Source: Lusitaniella coriacea LEGE 07157 (GTDB lineage Bacteria; Cyanobacteriota; Cyanobacteriia; Cyanobacteriales; Spirulinaceae). From it: DNA of 64,000 nt. The notes under the pieces are model-generated. The model was not told the origin of the DNA, made no database searches, and saw only the letters and a list, made by a program, of their open reading frames with translations. The translations under genes and the position numbers were made by a program. Shown here piece by piece: positions 9,568 through 20,863 of this stretch. Position 1 is the first letter of the stretch, and each line of letters starts with the position of its first letter. Location of the stretch: contig NZ_JADEWZ010000017.1 in the NCBI RefSeq assembly GCF_015207425.1, positions 60,547 through 124,546 of the forward strand. The letters run 5' to 3'.

Positions 9568-12500
9568 ATGAGCTTGAGTATTCGGCAGTGGCTAGCAGAG
9601 CGCCAAATCGATCTAAATTCCCTCCTAACTCCTGGTGCTGAGGTATCTGGGGTTGCCTTTCGGATTATCCAAGATATGGAAGTCAAAAGTCTGAGTCCTT
9701 TTGACATCTGTTCGATTGCCGATGTGTTGGAATTGCCTCTGCGCGCGAGCGTTCGAGTTGCCCAACCCATTGCACAACTGACCATTGGATTATTGCGCTT
9801 GCTCAGTCGCAAAAAAACCCTCAAGCGGTCGGAAGGAGCGTGGCTTGCCTTTCAGGTTGCCTATCTCAATGCCTTGCAAGCAATTTTAGAGCAAGAAGCG
9901 CACTTAAGAAGACCTTGGATCGATCGCGCGAAAGTTCCCGTTGGGGAAGACAGCGAACAACCCTTTAGCGATCCCAAACTCCAAGGACTGCTACAAACCT
10001 TGCGCCCCGGTCGTCTCAGCGATAGTCAAGCCGAACAAGCCCTCTCGGTTTTAGGGGAGTCTTTTCTGGTTCAACAAATCGATAAAGTCGCGATCGCGTG
10101 GCTGGTTGCCAACGGCGCGGAAGAAACCGAAGCAAAGCTCCTCATCGCTCGCTTAGTGAACGGTTTGCCGGGATATTTACTCGCCACCATCGCCGAAAAC
10201 GCCATTCCCCTCGCCCAACTGCAAAAATTTGTTCGCCTGGGCAAATTAAGCTCCCTCGGTAGCACCCTCACCACAGAATCCGATGCAGGTGAAGATGACA
10301 GTGACATCGCGATCGATCTCGCGCGAGAACAGTATCGCGCCCAACTGATCGCCGCACTCAGCGAACCCCTTTTAGGAGCCACCTTTTCCCTCAAAGAAAT
10401 TTACGTTCCCCTCAAAGGCATCCCCATTGAAGCTCGCGTCCCCGGACAAGTCACAACGATCGAACATTCCGCTCCTCCCCCCTCTACCGACAAAAAAGCA
10501 GTCGATCTCAAAACTTGGGTTCTCGAACAGCTCGAAAAGCAAGACAGCATTATCGCCATCGAAGCCGAACCGGGATTGGGCAAGAGCAGTTTTTGTCAAA
10601 TTTTTGCCGCTCAAATTGCTAAGGAACGGTATCCCGAATGGATGCCCGTCTCGATTCGCCTGCAAGAGGTCAAACTCGGACAAACTTTCGAGCAAACCCT
10701 AGAAAGTGCCTTTCCCCAAGGACGATTCACGGATACGGAAGGCTGGCTCTCTTCCCATGCGTCCCCACTCCTTTTGATTTTGGATGGTTTGGACGAATTG
10801 CCCCCCTCTCCCCAAAAATTGCGCCATCATTTTGTCTTCATCGACCAGTTGATGCAGTTCCACGCCCAGTGTTTGAGCCATCACCCCCCCCTGCGCCATA
10901 AGATCGTACTCACGGCTCGTCCTAGCACTTTCGAGCATTTAACCCGACGGTATCGGGTGGGCAGTTTCTTTCCCCTGCAACCGCAAATCGAGCGCATTCT
11001 CATTCAACCAATGGATCGCACTGCTCTGCAACAATGGTTTACCCAATGGTCGCAATTGCAATCCAAATCGATTTCCTTTCGCTACTTTAGTTTTCTCAAA
11101 GAAGAGGGACTATTTGCCAAGCGATCGCGCGACCCCGATATTACTCGATTGGTGCATCAGCCTTTAATGCTCTACCTATTGGGCATTTTGCATCGGGATG
11201 GTTTGCTTGACAAAAGTTTGTTTAACAAGTCTCTCCCCCAGGTGAAATTTGAAATTTACGAGCGCATTTCCCGGTGGTTGGTGGGCGCAACTCAAGGACG
11301 GCAATTATTACCGGAAGGGATTCGGGAAGGAATGGCACACGCCAATCGCGGTTCGGAGGCAATTGCCAATCTTCTGGCGGGGCGACCCCCCCAACAAACA
11401 TTGGATTTGATGGAAGAAACAGCGCTCAAACTTTTTCAAACCGGATTGTGGAGTTTGGATTGCGCGATGGGAATTGCCGATGCGCCGCTTCCGGCATTAT
11501 TCTTTTCTCGTCCGCCTCAAGCGCTTTTGCAATGCGAGCTATCTTCAACTCCCGTGCCGCAGAAAGATCGTCTCACGTTTTCCCATTTTAGTTTGGGTTC
11601 TTATTTGGGGGCGGTTGCCATTGCCAAGCAGTTGAAGGCACTCACCGAACAATTGCGCGATCGTTATGGAGATCGCGCGTTCATCATCGATTCTCCCCAA
11701 GCCGTTGCCAGTCACCTCTATCGGGTTCTCGGTTACGGTTTGATTTCTGGGGAAATGGAAGAGTTGTTGATGGAATATCTCCAGCGTCAGGAGAAGCGCA
11801 ATCCGAAAGCCTTTTCTTTCGCGCTGCTGTTCGATCGCCTCTATCGCTTCTATCGCGCCTATTGCCAGGGTCGTTGGATGGATGAAGGAATTGCTCGCGA
11901 GGTGCATCAACAATTGCAGTCCTTGCAAAATCCCCTCAACGTTCTTCAGGTGGATGCGGCGGTTGGGCTGAATGTGTTTTTATTATTGTGCGCGATCGCG
12001 CGGACTGCATCCGTCCCCTTTTGGCCCTGCGGCGACCCCAATCATCCCGAAGAATTCGATCCCGACCGCTTGATGACCTTTATTGCCCGAATTTCGGTTC
12101 TCTCTCCCACCTGCTTTTTCACTCGCGCGCGCCACAGCTTGAGCCAATTACAACTTTTGGGTGCTTGTTTGAATCGGGCAATGTTACCCGAAACCAACCT
12201 CCAGCAAGCGAATCTCTCCGTCGCCGAACTCAATCGCGCCAATTTAGTCGCCGCGAATCTCTCTCAAGCCAACCTCTCTTGGGCGAGTTTAGCAGGCGCA
12301 AATTTACAAAACAGCGATCTCTCTCAAGCGAATTTAGAAGGCGCGGATCTTTCAGGCGCAAACCTTTTAGGGGCAAACCTGGCACAAGCGAATCTTGCCA
12401 ATGCTTGTATGGATCGCGCGCAATTGGATGAAGAAAACCTGGAACTGGCTCGCAAACGGGGCGCATTCTTTTCTTGGGAAGAGTTTCACTCCGCCAGTCA

Positions 12501-12834
12501 AACCCTGGCAACCAGCTTACATCGAGGGAATTTGCCCGATGCGGAGTTCTTCGATACAGACTCCAAAATTCAAATTGAAGTGGCAGAAGGAGAACCCATT
12601 TTACCCAATGTTTGGGATGAGAGTTTGTCGAATTTGACCTCCGATTTAGAAGCGCCTTCACCAGAACCAGAAACCCCTTCTCTCCACGAAACCGACAAAA
12701 CGGTCGCTCTCCCCAATCCCACAGAGGAAACAGTCGCTCTCCCAGAAGAGGGTTGGCAACCGCATTCCCCTCAAGTTCCACAAGAACAGCTAGATCCTTT
12801 TGATATGTCTACTTTAGATCGGACAGATCACTAG
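9568..12834 (+). CDS. NACHT-type STAND NTPase with C-terminal pentapeptide repeats
   Basis: 1088 residues. Residues 1-300 are an all-helical region of no recognised family. A NACHT NTPase follows, with Walker A EAEPGLGKS (332-340) and Walker B LLLILDGLDELP (401-412). A helical winged-helix/sensor region runs to about 850. About 18 pentapeptide repeats of the A(N/D)Lxx type cover roughly 860-955. An acidic, Pro-rich tail ends the protein. STAND proteins are nucleotide-dependent signalling switches, and some bacterial NACHT proteins defend against phage. Function here is inferred only. Several HIP1 sites lie inside, so it is long resident. Confidence 0.8.
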   Translation: MSLSIRQWLAERQIDLNSLLTPGAEVSGVAFRIIQDMEVKSLSPFDICSIADVLELPLRASVRVAQPIAQLTIGLLRLLSRKKTLKRSEGAWLAFQVAYLNALQAILEQEAHLRRPWIDRAKVPVGEDSEQPFSDPKLQGLLQTLRPGRLSDSQAEQALSVLGESFLVQQIDKVAIAWLVANGAEETEAKLLIARLVNGLPGYLLATIAENAIPLAQLQKFVRLGKLSSLGSTLTTESDAGEDDSDIAIDLAREQYRAQLIAALSEPLLGATFSLKEIYVPLKGIPIEARVPGQVTTIEHSAPPPSTDKKAVDLKTWVLEQLEKQDSIIAIEAEPGLGKSSFCQIFAAQIAKERYPEWMPVSIRLQEVKLGQTFEQTLESAFPQGRFTDTEGWLSSHASPLLLILDGLDELPPSPQKLRHHFVFIDQLMQFHAQCLSHHPPLRHKIVLTARPSTFEHLTRRYRVGSFFPLQPQIERILIQPMDRTALQQWFTQWSQLQSKSISFRYFSFLKEEGLFAKRSRDPDITRLVHQPLMLYLLGILHRDGLLDKSLFNKSLPQVKFEIYERISRWLVGATQGRQLLPEGIREGMAHANRGSEAIANLLAGRPPQQTLDLMEETALKLFQTGLWSLDCAMGIADAPLPALFFSRPPQALLQCELSSTPVPQKDRLTFSHFSLGSYLGAVAIAKQLKALTEQLRDRYGDRAFIIDSPQAVASHLYRVLGYGLISGEMEELLMEYLQRQEKRNPKAFSFALLFDRLYRFYRAYCQGRWMDEGIAREVHQQLQSLQNPLNVLQVDAAVGLNVFLLLCAIARTASVPFWPCGDPNHPEEFDPDRLMTFIARISVLSPTCFFTRARHSLSQLQLLGACLNRAMLPETNLQQANLSVAELNRANLVAANLSQANLSWASLAGANLQNSDLSQANLEGADLSGANLLGANLAQANLANACMDRAQLDEENLELARKRGAFFSWEEFHSASQTLATSLHRGNLPDAEFFDTDSKIQIEVAEGEPILPNVWDESLSNLTSDLEAPSPEPETPSLHETDKTVALPNPTEETVALPEEGWQPHSPQVPQEQLDPFDMSTLDRTDH

Positions 12835-12888
12835 AGTCGCCCGAAGAATCAACATCTGACTCGGCTCAGTTTTTTTCTTGGAATACTC

Positions 12889-13698
12889 CTAAAAGACGCG
12901 ATGTTGAAGGGATGGCATTTGTTGGCGCACTTGCTTGAGGCGTGCGGGATTGATTTCCGCGATCGCGACACCGGATTCTGTTCCCGCATCTGCCAGTACA
13001 ATGCCCCAAGGATCGATAATCATCGCGTGTCCGTGGGTGTGGCGCATTTCGTAATGATTGCCCGTTTGCGCGGGTGCAATGACGTAGGCGGTGTTTTCAA
13101 TGGCTCTGGCTTGGAGTAATATTTTCCAGTGATCTTTTCCTGTATAGGCGGTGAATGCTGCGGGAACGAAGAGAATATCCGCGCCTTTTTCAGCAAGATG
13201 GCGATAGAGTTCGGGAAAGCGAATATCGTAGCAAATCGAAAGACCAAGATTGCCAAGTTTTTCGGAAAAATGGATGGGAGGGAGAGCATTTCCCGCCATC
13301 ACCGTACTCGATTCGCAGTAAGTAATTCCGTCGGGCAGATTGACATCAAATAAGTGAGCTTTTTGGTAGCGTGCCAATTCGCTGCCGCTTGCATCGACCA
13401 GCAGAGCAGTATTGTAAGCCTTTTTCTCGTCTACCGGAACGGGAAAACCGCCGCCCAAAATGGTGACTTGGTAGCGTTGTGCCATTTTTTTGAGGAATTT
13501 TTCGCTTTTTTGCGCGATCGCGTCCGCTTGAGCAATTTTATCCGCTTCGGTTCCCAGGAAGGCGAAGTTTTCAGGCAAACCAATCAATTCTGCGCCTTGG
13601 CGTACTGCCAGATCGATTAATTCTTCTGCCTCGGTTAGGTTTTTGCCCAGATCTGGCTTACTGGTCATCTGGATTGCGGCGGCGAGATAAGACTTCAT
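12889..13698 (-). CDS. Carbon-nitrogen hydrolase, Nit family amidase
   Basis: 269 residues, the normal length of Nit1/Nit2-like amidases. The catalytic triad is visible: Glu in LPENFAFLG, Lys in YQKAHLFDV, Cys in SICYDIRFPEL. Close relatives hydrolyse deaminated glutathione (metabolite repair) or omega-amides such as alpha-ketoglutaramate; the sequence alone does not decide between them. The start MKSYLAAAIQM matches the family. It faces the upstream NACHT gene tail to tail, with 54 bases between. Confidence 0.88.
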   Translation of the reverse strand: MKSYLAAAIQMTSKPDLGKNLTEAEELIDLAVRQGAELIGLPENFAFLGTEADKIAQADAIAQKSEKFLKKMAQRYQVTILGGGFPVPVDEKKAYNTALLVDASGSELARYQKAHLFDVNLPDGITYCESSTVMAGNALPPIHFSEKLGNLGLSICYDIRFPELYRHLAEKGADILFVPAAFTAYTGKDHWKILLQARAIENTAYVIAPAQTGNHYEMRHTHGHAMIIDPWGIVLADAGTESGVAIAEINPARLKQVRQQMPSLQHRVF

Positions 13699-13827
13699 CA
13701 GTTCAGTTTAAATTTGGGTGATGGGTTAGCAATCTCTTTATGATCGCAAATTACGGTTTTATAGTAAAAGACAGAGGGCAGAAGGGAAAGGCTTGAAGGA
13801 AGGGTCAAGGTTTGGTGCTTTTGCTGT

Positions 13828-13844
13828 TGTCCTAACTGTTCTGG
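13828..13844. repeat. 17-bp repeat, inverted copy at 56014-56030
   Basis: The sequence tgtcctaactgttctgg here is the exact reverse complement of 56014-56030. Both are intergenic and close to the ends of coding genes. The wider neighbourhood (13760-13860) has the purine-rich look of an intergenic short repeat. Confidence 0.6.
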
Positions 13845-13916
13845 CGACTGCTATAAAATGATTTAGGGGTTGCTCGAACAACCAACGATCTATTTTGAAT
13901 TGGCGAGTTTTGAATT

Positions 13917-14624
13917 TTGAATTGCCGACCCACAGTTATTTTACCGGGCTACTTCGCCCCTGCCACAGACTACCAAGACTTAGAGCTAGCACTCAATCAA
14001 CGGGAGATTCCCACAACAACAGTTCCCTTGCGCAAGCGAGATTGGATTCCCACGCTGGGGGGTCGTTCGATGGTTCCCATTCTGCGGAAAATTGATGAAA
14101 CCGTTGAGGGGATGCGCCAGCAGTGCGGTGCATCGAAAGTCAATTTGATCGGTCATTCGGCGGGGGGGTGGATTGCGCGGATTTATTTGGGAGATTGCCC
14201 CTACGATATTCATGGGGATGTTAGCGGATCGGCAGCAATTTGGAAAGCGCGCGATCGCGTGGCAACCTTAATTACCCTCGGAACTCCCCACATCAGCCAG
14301 GAACGCTGGACAAAACGCAACCTCGATTTTGTGGGCAATAACTATCCCGGCGCATTCTACCCCGAAATTAATTATGTCTGCGTCGCGGGAAAAGCCTTGT
14401 ATGGTCGCCAGCGTCTCGGGAGTTGGATTGCCTACAACAGCTATAAACTGACCTGTAACGAAGGAAATTGCTGGGGCGATGGGATTACCCCCATTGTTGC
14501 CGCACACTTGCCAGGGGCAACAAATCTTACCCTAGAAGGAATATTCCACTCTCCCAATTCCCCTGGTGCTTGGTACGGTTCCCCGGAAGCAAGGGAAGCC
14601 TGGATTCCTTATTTATACGAATGA
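13917..14624 (+). CDS. Alpha/beta-hydrolase, lipase/esterase-like
   Basis: 235 residues. The nucleophile elbow GHSAGG (LIGHSAGGWIARIY), the oxyanion-side start VILPGYFAP and a late His (GIFHSPNSPGAW) are consistent with a serine esterase or lipase of the PGAP1/triacylglycerol-lipase group. The start is a TTG at 13917; an in-frame stop lies two codons upstream and no ATG is available before residue 50. Substrate is unknown and no signal peptide is seen. It runs in the direction of the sensor kinase at 14794. Confidence 0.78.
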   Translation: MNCRPTVILPGYFAPATDYQDLELALNQREIPTTTVPLRKRDWIPTLGGRSMVPILRKIDETVEGMRQQCGASKVNLIGHSAGGWIARIYLGDCPYDIHGDVSGSAAIWKARDRVATLITLGTPHISQERWTKRNLDFVGNNYPGAFYPEINYVCVAGKALYGRQRLGSWIAYNSYKLTCNEGNCWGDGITPIVAAHLPGATNLTLEGIFHSPNSPGAWYGSPEAREAWIPYLYE

Positions 14625-14793
14625 ATTTTGTTGGAGTCAGCATTGAGCCTTCAGCTTCGGGAACAACCTAAATTTGACCGCGATCGCGCAAAATCTCTAT
14701 CCACAGATAGTCGTCTCCACTTTATATAGTCTATATGGTGAAATATAAGAAACTTTAGTTACATAAATTTACATAAATCTTTTATACACGGCT

Positions 14794-17700
14794 ATGACGA
14801 CTTCCTCTACTCCAGACCGAGACAGATTCTTTATCGTTGGGATTGGTGCTTCGGCGGGTGGCGTGCAAGCACTTGAGTCTTTTTTTGCCGGTTTGCCAGA
14901 CAATCCCAATGGAGCATTCGTCGTCGTGCAGCATCTCTCCCCCAACCACCGCAGCATGATGACCGAAATCTTGCAACGACAAACAACCTTGCCCGTTGAA
15001 GAAGTGCGCGATCGGACGCTATTAGAACCCGCAAAGGTTTATGTGCTTCCCCCCCGCAAAGCCCTTACCCTTGAAGATCGGCGACTGCACCTCGAAGAAA
15101 CCTCCGATTCCCCCCGTTATCCCATCAATCGCTTTTTTCAGTCCCTCGTCGCAGGCTGGGGAGAGCGCACCATTGCGATCCTTCTATCGGGAACCGGGAA
15201 TGATGGAACAGAAGGACTGCAAGCCGTCAGTCGCGCCGGAGGAGTGGCTTTAGTCCAATCCCCCGAAACCGCACAATTTACCAGTATGCCGACCAGTGCG
15301 ATTCCCTCCGGCTTAGTGGATGAAATTCTTTCCCCTCAAGATTTAGCACAAACCGTCTACGAACTAATTCGCTTCTCCGACAACTTTCCCACGGCTAAAG
15401 TCGGCGATGCGAACTTGATCGATCCCGACAGACTTCAGCACATTCTCAACATCCTTGCAGAACGAGAGGACATCGATTTTTCTCACTACAAAGTCAGTAC
15501 CCTCAGCCGACGAATTCACCATCGTTGCGCTCTGACTCGTAACGATAGCATTCAAGTTTATATCCAATTTTTAGAAGAATCCCCAGAAGAACAAAAACTC
15601 CTACGACAGGACTTGTTGATTGGAGCAACTTGCTTTTTCCGCGATCGCGAAGTATGGGATTTTTTGCAAACAAAAGTTCTGCTACCCCATCTAGAGAAAC
15701 TTCAACCCCAGCAACAACTTCGGATTTGGGTTTCCGCCTGCGCGACGGGCGAAGAAGCCTACTCAATGGCAATCTTGGTCGATGAGGCAGTTCGGCAAGT
15801 CAACAAGCCCATCCAAGTTAAAATTTTCGCAACGGATCTAGATACCAACGCCTTAGAAATTGCAGCCCAAGGTGTCTATCCAGAGAGTATTGCTAACGAT
15901 GTTTCCCCAGAGCGATTAGAGCGCTACTTCGACTACAAAGGCGACCGCTACCAAGTCAAGCGATCCCTGCGAGAAATGTTAATCATCGCGCCCCACGACC
16001 TCACCAAAAATGCAGGCTTTTCCAAAATGAATCTGGTGAGCTGCCGCAACGTCTTAATTTATATGCAGCCCCAACTCCAACATCAAGTCCTGCGACTGCT
16101 CCACTTTGCCCTCGCCCCTCAAGGAACTTTATTCTTAGGCAGTTCCGAAACCTTGGGAAGCTTGGCAGAAGAATTCATTAGTACTAACCAAAAATGGAAA
16201 GTCTTTCAAAAACGGCGAGACACGCAACTCTCGCTAATGCCCATTACGCGACAAGCCATCATCACGCCCCTGAAGTCCCATGTGCGGACAAAAACGCGAC
16301 AACAGCAACTCGACCGCCTGCTTGCTGAAGTTTTTAGGTTATGTCTGTCCGAACGGCAAGTCACCTGCTTTGTCGTCAACTCTGACAACCAACTGCTTCG
16401 CATCTTCCACAATGCAGCTCAACTTTTGGAATACCCAATGGGAGAAGCCAACCTAGAAGCCACTGATATCGTTCATCCTGCCCTGAAACTCCCCCTGAGT
16501 ACCGCGCTTCATCGAGCGAAGCGGGATAAGCAAACCGTGCTTTATACGGGTATCAAGCTGCAACGCGATGACGAGGAAAGTAGTATCACGATGCGCGTTG
16601 GGCTAGATGGAAGTCATCCCGCCGACGACCGCCTGATTATAGTTTTTGAAATCGAAACCCAGCCGACCCCCTCCACTGCTGCACTGCGGTTTGACGTAGA
16701 CAGAGAAGCCGCTCAACAAATCACCGAATTAGAATACGAGCTACAACAGACTCGCGAGAACCTGCAAGTCACCATCGAAGAACTAGAAACTGTTAACGAA
16801 GAGCAACAAGCGACCAACGAAGAGTTGCTGGCTTCCAATGAAGAACTGCAAAGCACTAATGAAGAACTCCAGTCTGTGAATGAAGAGCTTTACACCGTCA
16901 ATTCAGAATATCAGTCAAAAATTCAAGAGCTAACCGAACTCAATAATGATATTGATAATTTGCTGCGCAGTACCGATATCGGCGTTGTCTTTCTTGACGC
17001 GCAGCTTAATATTCGCAAATTTACACCTGCGGCAACTCGCGTCATTAACGTTAAAGAAGCGGATATCGGTCGTCCGCTCACGGATTTGACCAATAGCCTC
17101 GATTGTCCGAAGCTATTTGATATTTTGCAGCAAGTCAATCAGACGAAAGAACCTTACGAACAAGAAATTAAAATCGCTCAATCTCACGACTGCGTGTTGA
17201 TGCGAGTTCATCCCTATCTTCAAAATGGTGCGGGGAGCGACGGGATAGTTCTGACTTTTGTGAGTATTAGCGACCTGAAGCAAGTTCAAGACCAACTGCA
17301 ACAGGCGAATGAAATACTGGAAAAGCTTTATGAAACGAGTCCTGTTGGGTTGTGCTTGCAAGACGAAGACCTCAAGTTTCTCAGAATCAACCAAGCTCTC
17401 GCTGACATCAATGGTGCTTCCGTTGAGGAGCATCTGGGTAAAAGGCTGCGGGACATTACCCCTGAGTTGGCAAGTCGCATCGAACCGATTCTACGACAGG
17501 TGATCGATACGGGCAAGCCAATTCACAACGTTGAAATTCGTAGCGTGACACCGACAAACCCTGAGAGGGAACGCTGCTGGACTGTGAGTTACTATCCCAT
17601 TGATTTTCTTTTAGATGGTTATGGTGTGGGAGGCGTTGTTGTGGAAGTAACCGAGCGAGTTCGAGCAGAAAAAGCCCTTAGAGAGAGTCGAGCGAAGCTG

Positions 17701-19290
17701 GTCGAAGCTCAACGACTGGCTAAAATTGGCAACTGGGAACTCGAACTTCAAGAAGATATCGATCTGACAACAGCACGAGCGGAGTGGTCGGATGAGTTAT
17801 TCCAAATCTACAGATTAGAGCCACAGCAAGAGCCACTGAGTTTTACAGAACTACTCCAGTGCCATCCTCCGGACAGCCGAGAAATCTTACAAAATGCTCT
17901 CAACTCCCTGATTGAGAATGGCATCCCGTTTAGCGTTGACATACAGTTCGCTTGCCCTAATGAGGAACCGTGCTACTTGAATGCGATTGGGCAAGCCATC
18001 CGCAATAAGGAGGGGGAGATTATCAAGCTGTATGGAACTGTGATGGACATCACAAAGCGCAAGCAGATCGAAACAGAACTCTTGTGTCAGAATGCTGCTT
18101 TGGAAGAAGCGATCGCGGTGGCTCAAGCGGCTGACTCGGAAAACCAAGCTAAGAGCGAGTTTTTGGCAAATATGAGTCATGAAATTCGCACGCCCATGAA
18201 TGCGATTTTAGTTGCCAGTCAGCTTTTAGAAAAAACGGAAGTCAATTTAAAGCAACAGAAATTGCTGCAAACCCTGACAAATGGCGGACAAAGATTACTC
18301 GCGTTGATTAATGACATTTTGGATCTCTCGAAACTCGAAGCGCAAAGATTGCGGCTTGAAAATCGTCCCTTCAATGTCAAGATGGTTTTCCTGTCACTGT
18401 CGGAGTTGTTTCGTTCCCAGGCGCAAACCAAGGAAATCGATCTCAAATTTGATATTGCTGCGGATGTGCCTCAAAAAATAGTGGGCGACGATTTCCGACT
18501 TCAGCAGGTTCTTAGCAATCTGATTAGTAATGCAATTAAGTTTACACAATCTGGAGAAATTGCCATTGCGGTTCGACACGAAGGGGAACCAGCAGCGAAT
18601 GAGTCTTCTGCCCTACTCCACTTCAGCGTTCGGGATACGGGGATTGGCATCGATCTGAATCGGCAAAAACTTCTGTTTCAGCCATTCATCCAAGCGGATA
18701 GCTCGACAACTCGCCAGTTTGGGGGAACGGGTTTGGGATTGACAATTTGTCGCCGAATCGTGCAGTTGATGGGGGGAGAAATTGGGGTGAGCAGCACGCC
18801 GGGAGAGGGTTCGACTGTTTGGTTTAAAGTGGCTTTCGATGTCGCAGAACCGTCCAATATTTCCCCGGTTGCACAGGAAACGGACGCACTTCCCATAACG
18901 GCTTTATCGGATACTGGGATCGATGCCCCCAAGGTTCTGATTGTGGAGGACTATCCAGACAATCGCGACCTTTTGTTGATGATCCTAGAACCCTTAAACT
19001 ATCAAGCAGATTGGGTGAGTAACGGGCAAGAATTTTTAGATCGGATTGCACGGCAAGATTACGATATCGTGCTGATGGATTGTCAAATGCCGGTTTTGGA
19101 TGGCTATGAAGCAACGAGACGATTGCGCGATCGCGAGGGAGAAGAAAAACATACGATTGTGATTGGCTTGACCGCTCATGCCCTAGAAGGGGATCGTCGG
19201 AAGTGTCTGGAGGCGGGAATGGATGACTATTTGAGCAAGCCGATTATGGCGGACGATTTCGTCGAGCTACTGAAAAAGTGGACAAGCTAG
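14794..19290 (+). CDS. CheB-CheR-PAS hybrid sensor histidine kinase with receiver
   Basis: 1498 residues. Order: CheB methylesterase ([33 protein letters not shown]; about 1-190), CheR methyltransferase (about 205-470, with [15 protein letters not shown] and [12 protein letters not shown]), a long heptad coiled coil rich in [11 protein letters not shown] (about 640-720), three PAS-like segments (about 725-1090), HisKA with [12 protein letters not shown] (His near 1127), HATPase with DTGIGI and GGTGLGLTI, and a C-terminal receiver with phospho-Asp in VLMDCQMP (near 1428). No receptor or cheA/cheW lies nearby, so it is an orphan signalling protein. Input and output are unknown. Confidence 0.93.
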   Translation: MTTSSTPDRDRFFIVGIGASAGGVQALESFFAGLPDNPNGAFVVVQHLSPNHRSMMTEILQRQTTLPVEEVRDRTLLEPAKVYVLPPRKALTLEDRRLHLEETSDSPRYPINRFFQSLVAGWGERTIAILLSGTGNDGTEGLQAVSRAGGVALVQSPETAQFTSMPTSAIPSGLVDEILSPQDLAQTVYELIRFSDNFPTAKVGDANLIDPDRLQHILNILAEREDIDFSHYKVSTLSRRIHHRCALTRNDSIQVYIQFLEESPEEQKLLRQDLLIGATCFFRDREVWDFLQTKVLLPHLEKLQPQQQLRIWVSACATGEEAYSMAILVDEAVRQVNKPIQVKIFATDLDTNALEIAAQGVYPESIANDVSPERLERYFDYKGDRYQVKRSLREMLIIAPHDLTKNAGFSKMNLVSCRNVLIYMQPQLQHQVLRLLHFALAPQGTLFLGSSETLGSLAEEFISTNQKWKVFQKRRDTQLSLMPITRQAIITPLKSHVRTKTRQQQLDRLLAEVFRLCLSERQVTCFVVNSDNQLLRIFHNAAQLLEYPMGEANLEATDIVHPALKLPLSTALHRAKRDKQTVLYTGIKLQRDDEESSITMRVGLDGSHPADDRLIIVFEIETQPTPSTAALRFDVDREAAQQITELEYELQQTRENLQVTIEELETVNEEQQATNEELLASNEELQSTNEELQSVNEELYTVNSEYQSKIQELTELNNDIDNLLRSTDIGVVFLDAQLNIRKFTPAATRVINVKEADIGRPLTDLTNSLDCPKLFDILQQVNQTKEPYEQEIKIAQSHDCVLMRVHPYLQNGAGSDGIVLTFVSISDLKQVQDQLQQANEILEKLYETSPVGLCLQDEDLKFLRINQALADINGASVEEHLGKRLRDITPELASRIEPILRQVIDTGKPIHNVEIRSVTPTNPERERCWTVSYYPIDFLLDGYGVGGVVVEVTERVRAEKALRESRAKLVEAQRLAKIGNWELELQEDIDLTTARAEWSDELFQIYRLEPQQEPLSFTELLQCHPPDSREILQNALNSLIENGIPFSVDIQFACPNEEPCYLNAIGQAIRNKEGEIIKLYGTVMDITKRKQIETELLCQNAALEEAIAVAQAADSENQAKSEFLANMSHEIRTPMNAILVASQLLEKTEVNLKQQKLLQTLTNGGQRLLALINDILDLSKLEAQRLRLENRPFNVKMVFLSLSELFRSQAQTKEIDLKFDIAADVPQKIVGDDFRLQQVLSNLISNAIKFTQSGEIAIAVRHEGEPAANESSALLHFSVRDTGIGIDLNRQKLLFQPFIQADSSTTRQFGGTGLGLTICRRIVQLMGGEIGVSSTPGEGSTVWFKVAFDVAEPSNISPVAQETDALPITALSDTGIDAPKVLIVEDYPDNRDLLLMILEPLNYQADWVSNGQEFLDRIARQDYDIVLMDCQMPVLDGYEATRRLRDREGEEKHTIVIGLTAHALEGDRRKCLEAGMDDYLSKPIMADDFVELLKKWTS

Positions 19291-19321
19291 TGGTCTGTCA
19301 GCTTTAAATTGGTGGGTTGAG

Positions 19322-19366
19322 AGTGACACGGAGAGGTCGCAAGCTGACCGAGGGGACGCGGAGAAG
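19322..19366. repeat. Short dispersed repeat of the GTGACACGGAG / GGGGACGCGGAG type
   Basis: Between the sensor kinase and aroA lies gtgacacggagaggtcgc followed by gggacgcggagaag. The same words recur at about 21005-21032 and 38705-38728, and in complement at 24858-24874, 46858-46982 and 52488-52566, always between genes. An 8-bp inverted pair (gtcagctt / aagctgac) also lies here. Confidence 0.55.
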
Positions 19367-19416
19367 TTTTTTCAATTTTTTGAGACAATTAAACCGTCAA
19401 CTTTTACGATTTGCCC

Positions 19417-20757
19417 ATGCCTGCTTCGATCGCGCTGAAACAAAATGATTCTCAACAAGATTTAATTATCGATCCCGGTTCTGGATTGGCTCTCCAAGGA
19501 CGGATTCGCATTCCGGGGGATAAATCCATTTCCCATCGTGCATTAATGCTGGGCGCGATCGCGCAAGGAGAAACGACCATTGAAGGATTACTCTTAGGAG
19601 AAGACCCTCGCAGCACCGCCGCTTGTTTTCGGGCAATGGGGGCAGAAATTTCCGAGTTAAACGCCGAAAGCGTGACGGTTCGAGGGATTGGGTTAGGAGA
19701 ATTGCGCGAACCCATTGACGTTCTCAATGCGGGGAATTCGGGGACTACGCTGCGTTTAATGATAGGACTCCTAGCCTCCCATCCCGGACGTTTCTTCAGT
19801 GTTACAGGGGATAATTCCCTGCGATCGCGCCCCATGTCCCGCGTTGTCAAACCCTTACAACAAATGGGCGCGCAAATTTGGGGCAGAAATAATAACACCC
19901 TCGCCCCCCTCGCCATTCAAGGGCAGCAACTCAAAGGCATTCACTACCATTCTCCCATCGCCTCCGCCCAGGTAAAATCCTGCATCCTCCTTGCCGGACT
20001 TTGCGCCGAAGGAGAAACCACCGTCACCGAACCCGCCCTTTCCCGCGACCACAGCGAGAGAATGTTAGAAGCATTTGGGGCAAAATTAACGCGCGACCCC
20101 GCAACCCACAGCGTTACGATTACAGGCAACGCCACCACCCTAACCGGACAAAAAGTGGTCGTTCCTGGCGACATCAGTTCCGCCGCATTTTGGTTGGTGG
20201 CTGCGGCAATTGTTCCCGGTTCTGAGTTGGTAATCGAAAACGTCGGGGTCAACCCCACGCGCACCGGAATTTTAGAAGCCTTAGACCTGATGGGGGCGGA
20301 TATTACCCTCGAAAATGAGCGCACGGTCACTGGAGAACCCGTTGCAGATTTGCGCGTCCGCCACAGTTCCCTCAAAGGCTGTACCATTGCCGGAGATATC
20401 ATTCCTCGCCTAATTGATGAAATTCCCATCCTCGCTGTTGCAGCCGCTTTTGCGAAAGGAAATACAACTATTCAAGATGCAGCCGAATTGCGCGTTAAAG
20501 AAAGCGACCGCCTCGCTGTCACTGCAACCCAACTCAATCGCATGGGTGCAAAAATTGCAGAACGTCCCGATGGCTTAGAAATCACGGGCGAAACGCCCCT
20601 CAGAGGCGCAGAACTCGATAGCCATGAGGATCATCGCATTACTATGAGTTTAGCTATTGCCGCCCTCAACGCCCAAGGCAAAACGACCATCCACGGCGCA
20701 GAAGCAGCGGCGATTTCCTATCCAAAGTTTGTCGATACCCTCATCCAGGTAACGTAA
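19417..20757 (+). CDS. aroA: 3-phosphoshikimate 1-carboxyvinyltransferase (EPSP synthase)
   Basis: 446 residues from ATG 19417; a TTG two codons upstream is less likely. The enzyme joins phosphoenolpyruvate to shikimate-3-phosphate in the aromatic pathway. Signatures [31 protein letters not shown] and the C-terminal RVKESDRLA are intact. The residue pattern GNSGTT with [11 protein letters not shown] fits the class II (CP4-like) group more than the E. coli type; that assignment is tentative. The gene is followed 18 bases later by a tRNA gene on the other strand. Confidence 0.96.
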   Translation: MPASIALKQNDSQQDLIIDPGSGLALQGRIRIPGDKSISHRALMLGAIAQGETTIEGLLLGEDPRSTAACFRAMGAEISELNAESVTVRGIGLGELREPIDVLNAGNSGTTLRLMIGLLASHPGRFFSVTGDNSLRSRPMSRVVKPLQQMGAQIWGRNNNTLAPLAIQGQQLKGIHYHSPIASAQVKSCILLAGLCAEGETTVTEPALSRDHSERMLEAFGAKLTRDPATHSVTITGNATTLTGQKVVVPGDISSAAFWLVAAAIVPGSELVIENVGVNPTRTGILEALDLMGADITLENERTVTGEPVADLRVRHSSLKGCTIAGDIIPRLIDEIPILAVAAAFAKGNTTIQDAAELRVKESDRLAVTATQLNRMGAKIAERPDGLEITGETPLRGAELDSHEDHRITMSLAIAALNAQGKTTIHGAEAAAISYPKFVDTLIQVT

Positions 20758-20774
20758 GCAAACACTGATTTCAA

Positions 20775-20863
20775 CGGAGAGGGAGGGATTCGAACCCTCG
20801 GTACGGAGTTCACCGTACAACAGATTAGCAATCTGCCGCTTTCGACCACTCAGCCACCTCTCC
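20775..20863 (-). tRNA. tRNA-Ser(GCU)
   Basis: On the minus strand the 5' acceptor arm is ggagagg, pairing with cctctcc at the 3' side, followed by discriminator G. The D-arm region reads ggctgagtggtc, the anticodon arm is cagattGCTaatctg, a long variable arm is formed by gtacgg...ccgtac, and the T-arm contains gggttcgaatccc. The long variable arm and GCU anticodon define tRNA-Ser reading AGC/AGU. CCA is not encoded. Confidence 0.97.

Noticed and set aside
12850..12880. Possible terminator between the NACHT and amidase genes (ctga...tcag then a T-run)
   Set aside because: The stem is only 4-5 bp, too short to call despite the seven T's.
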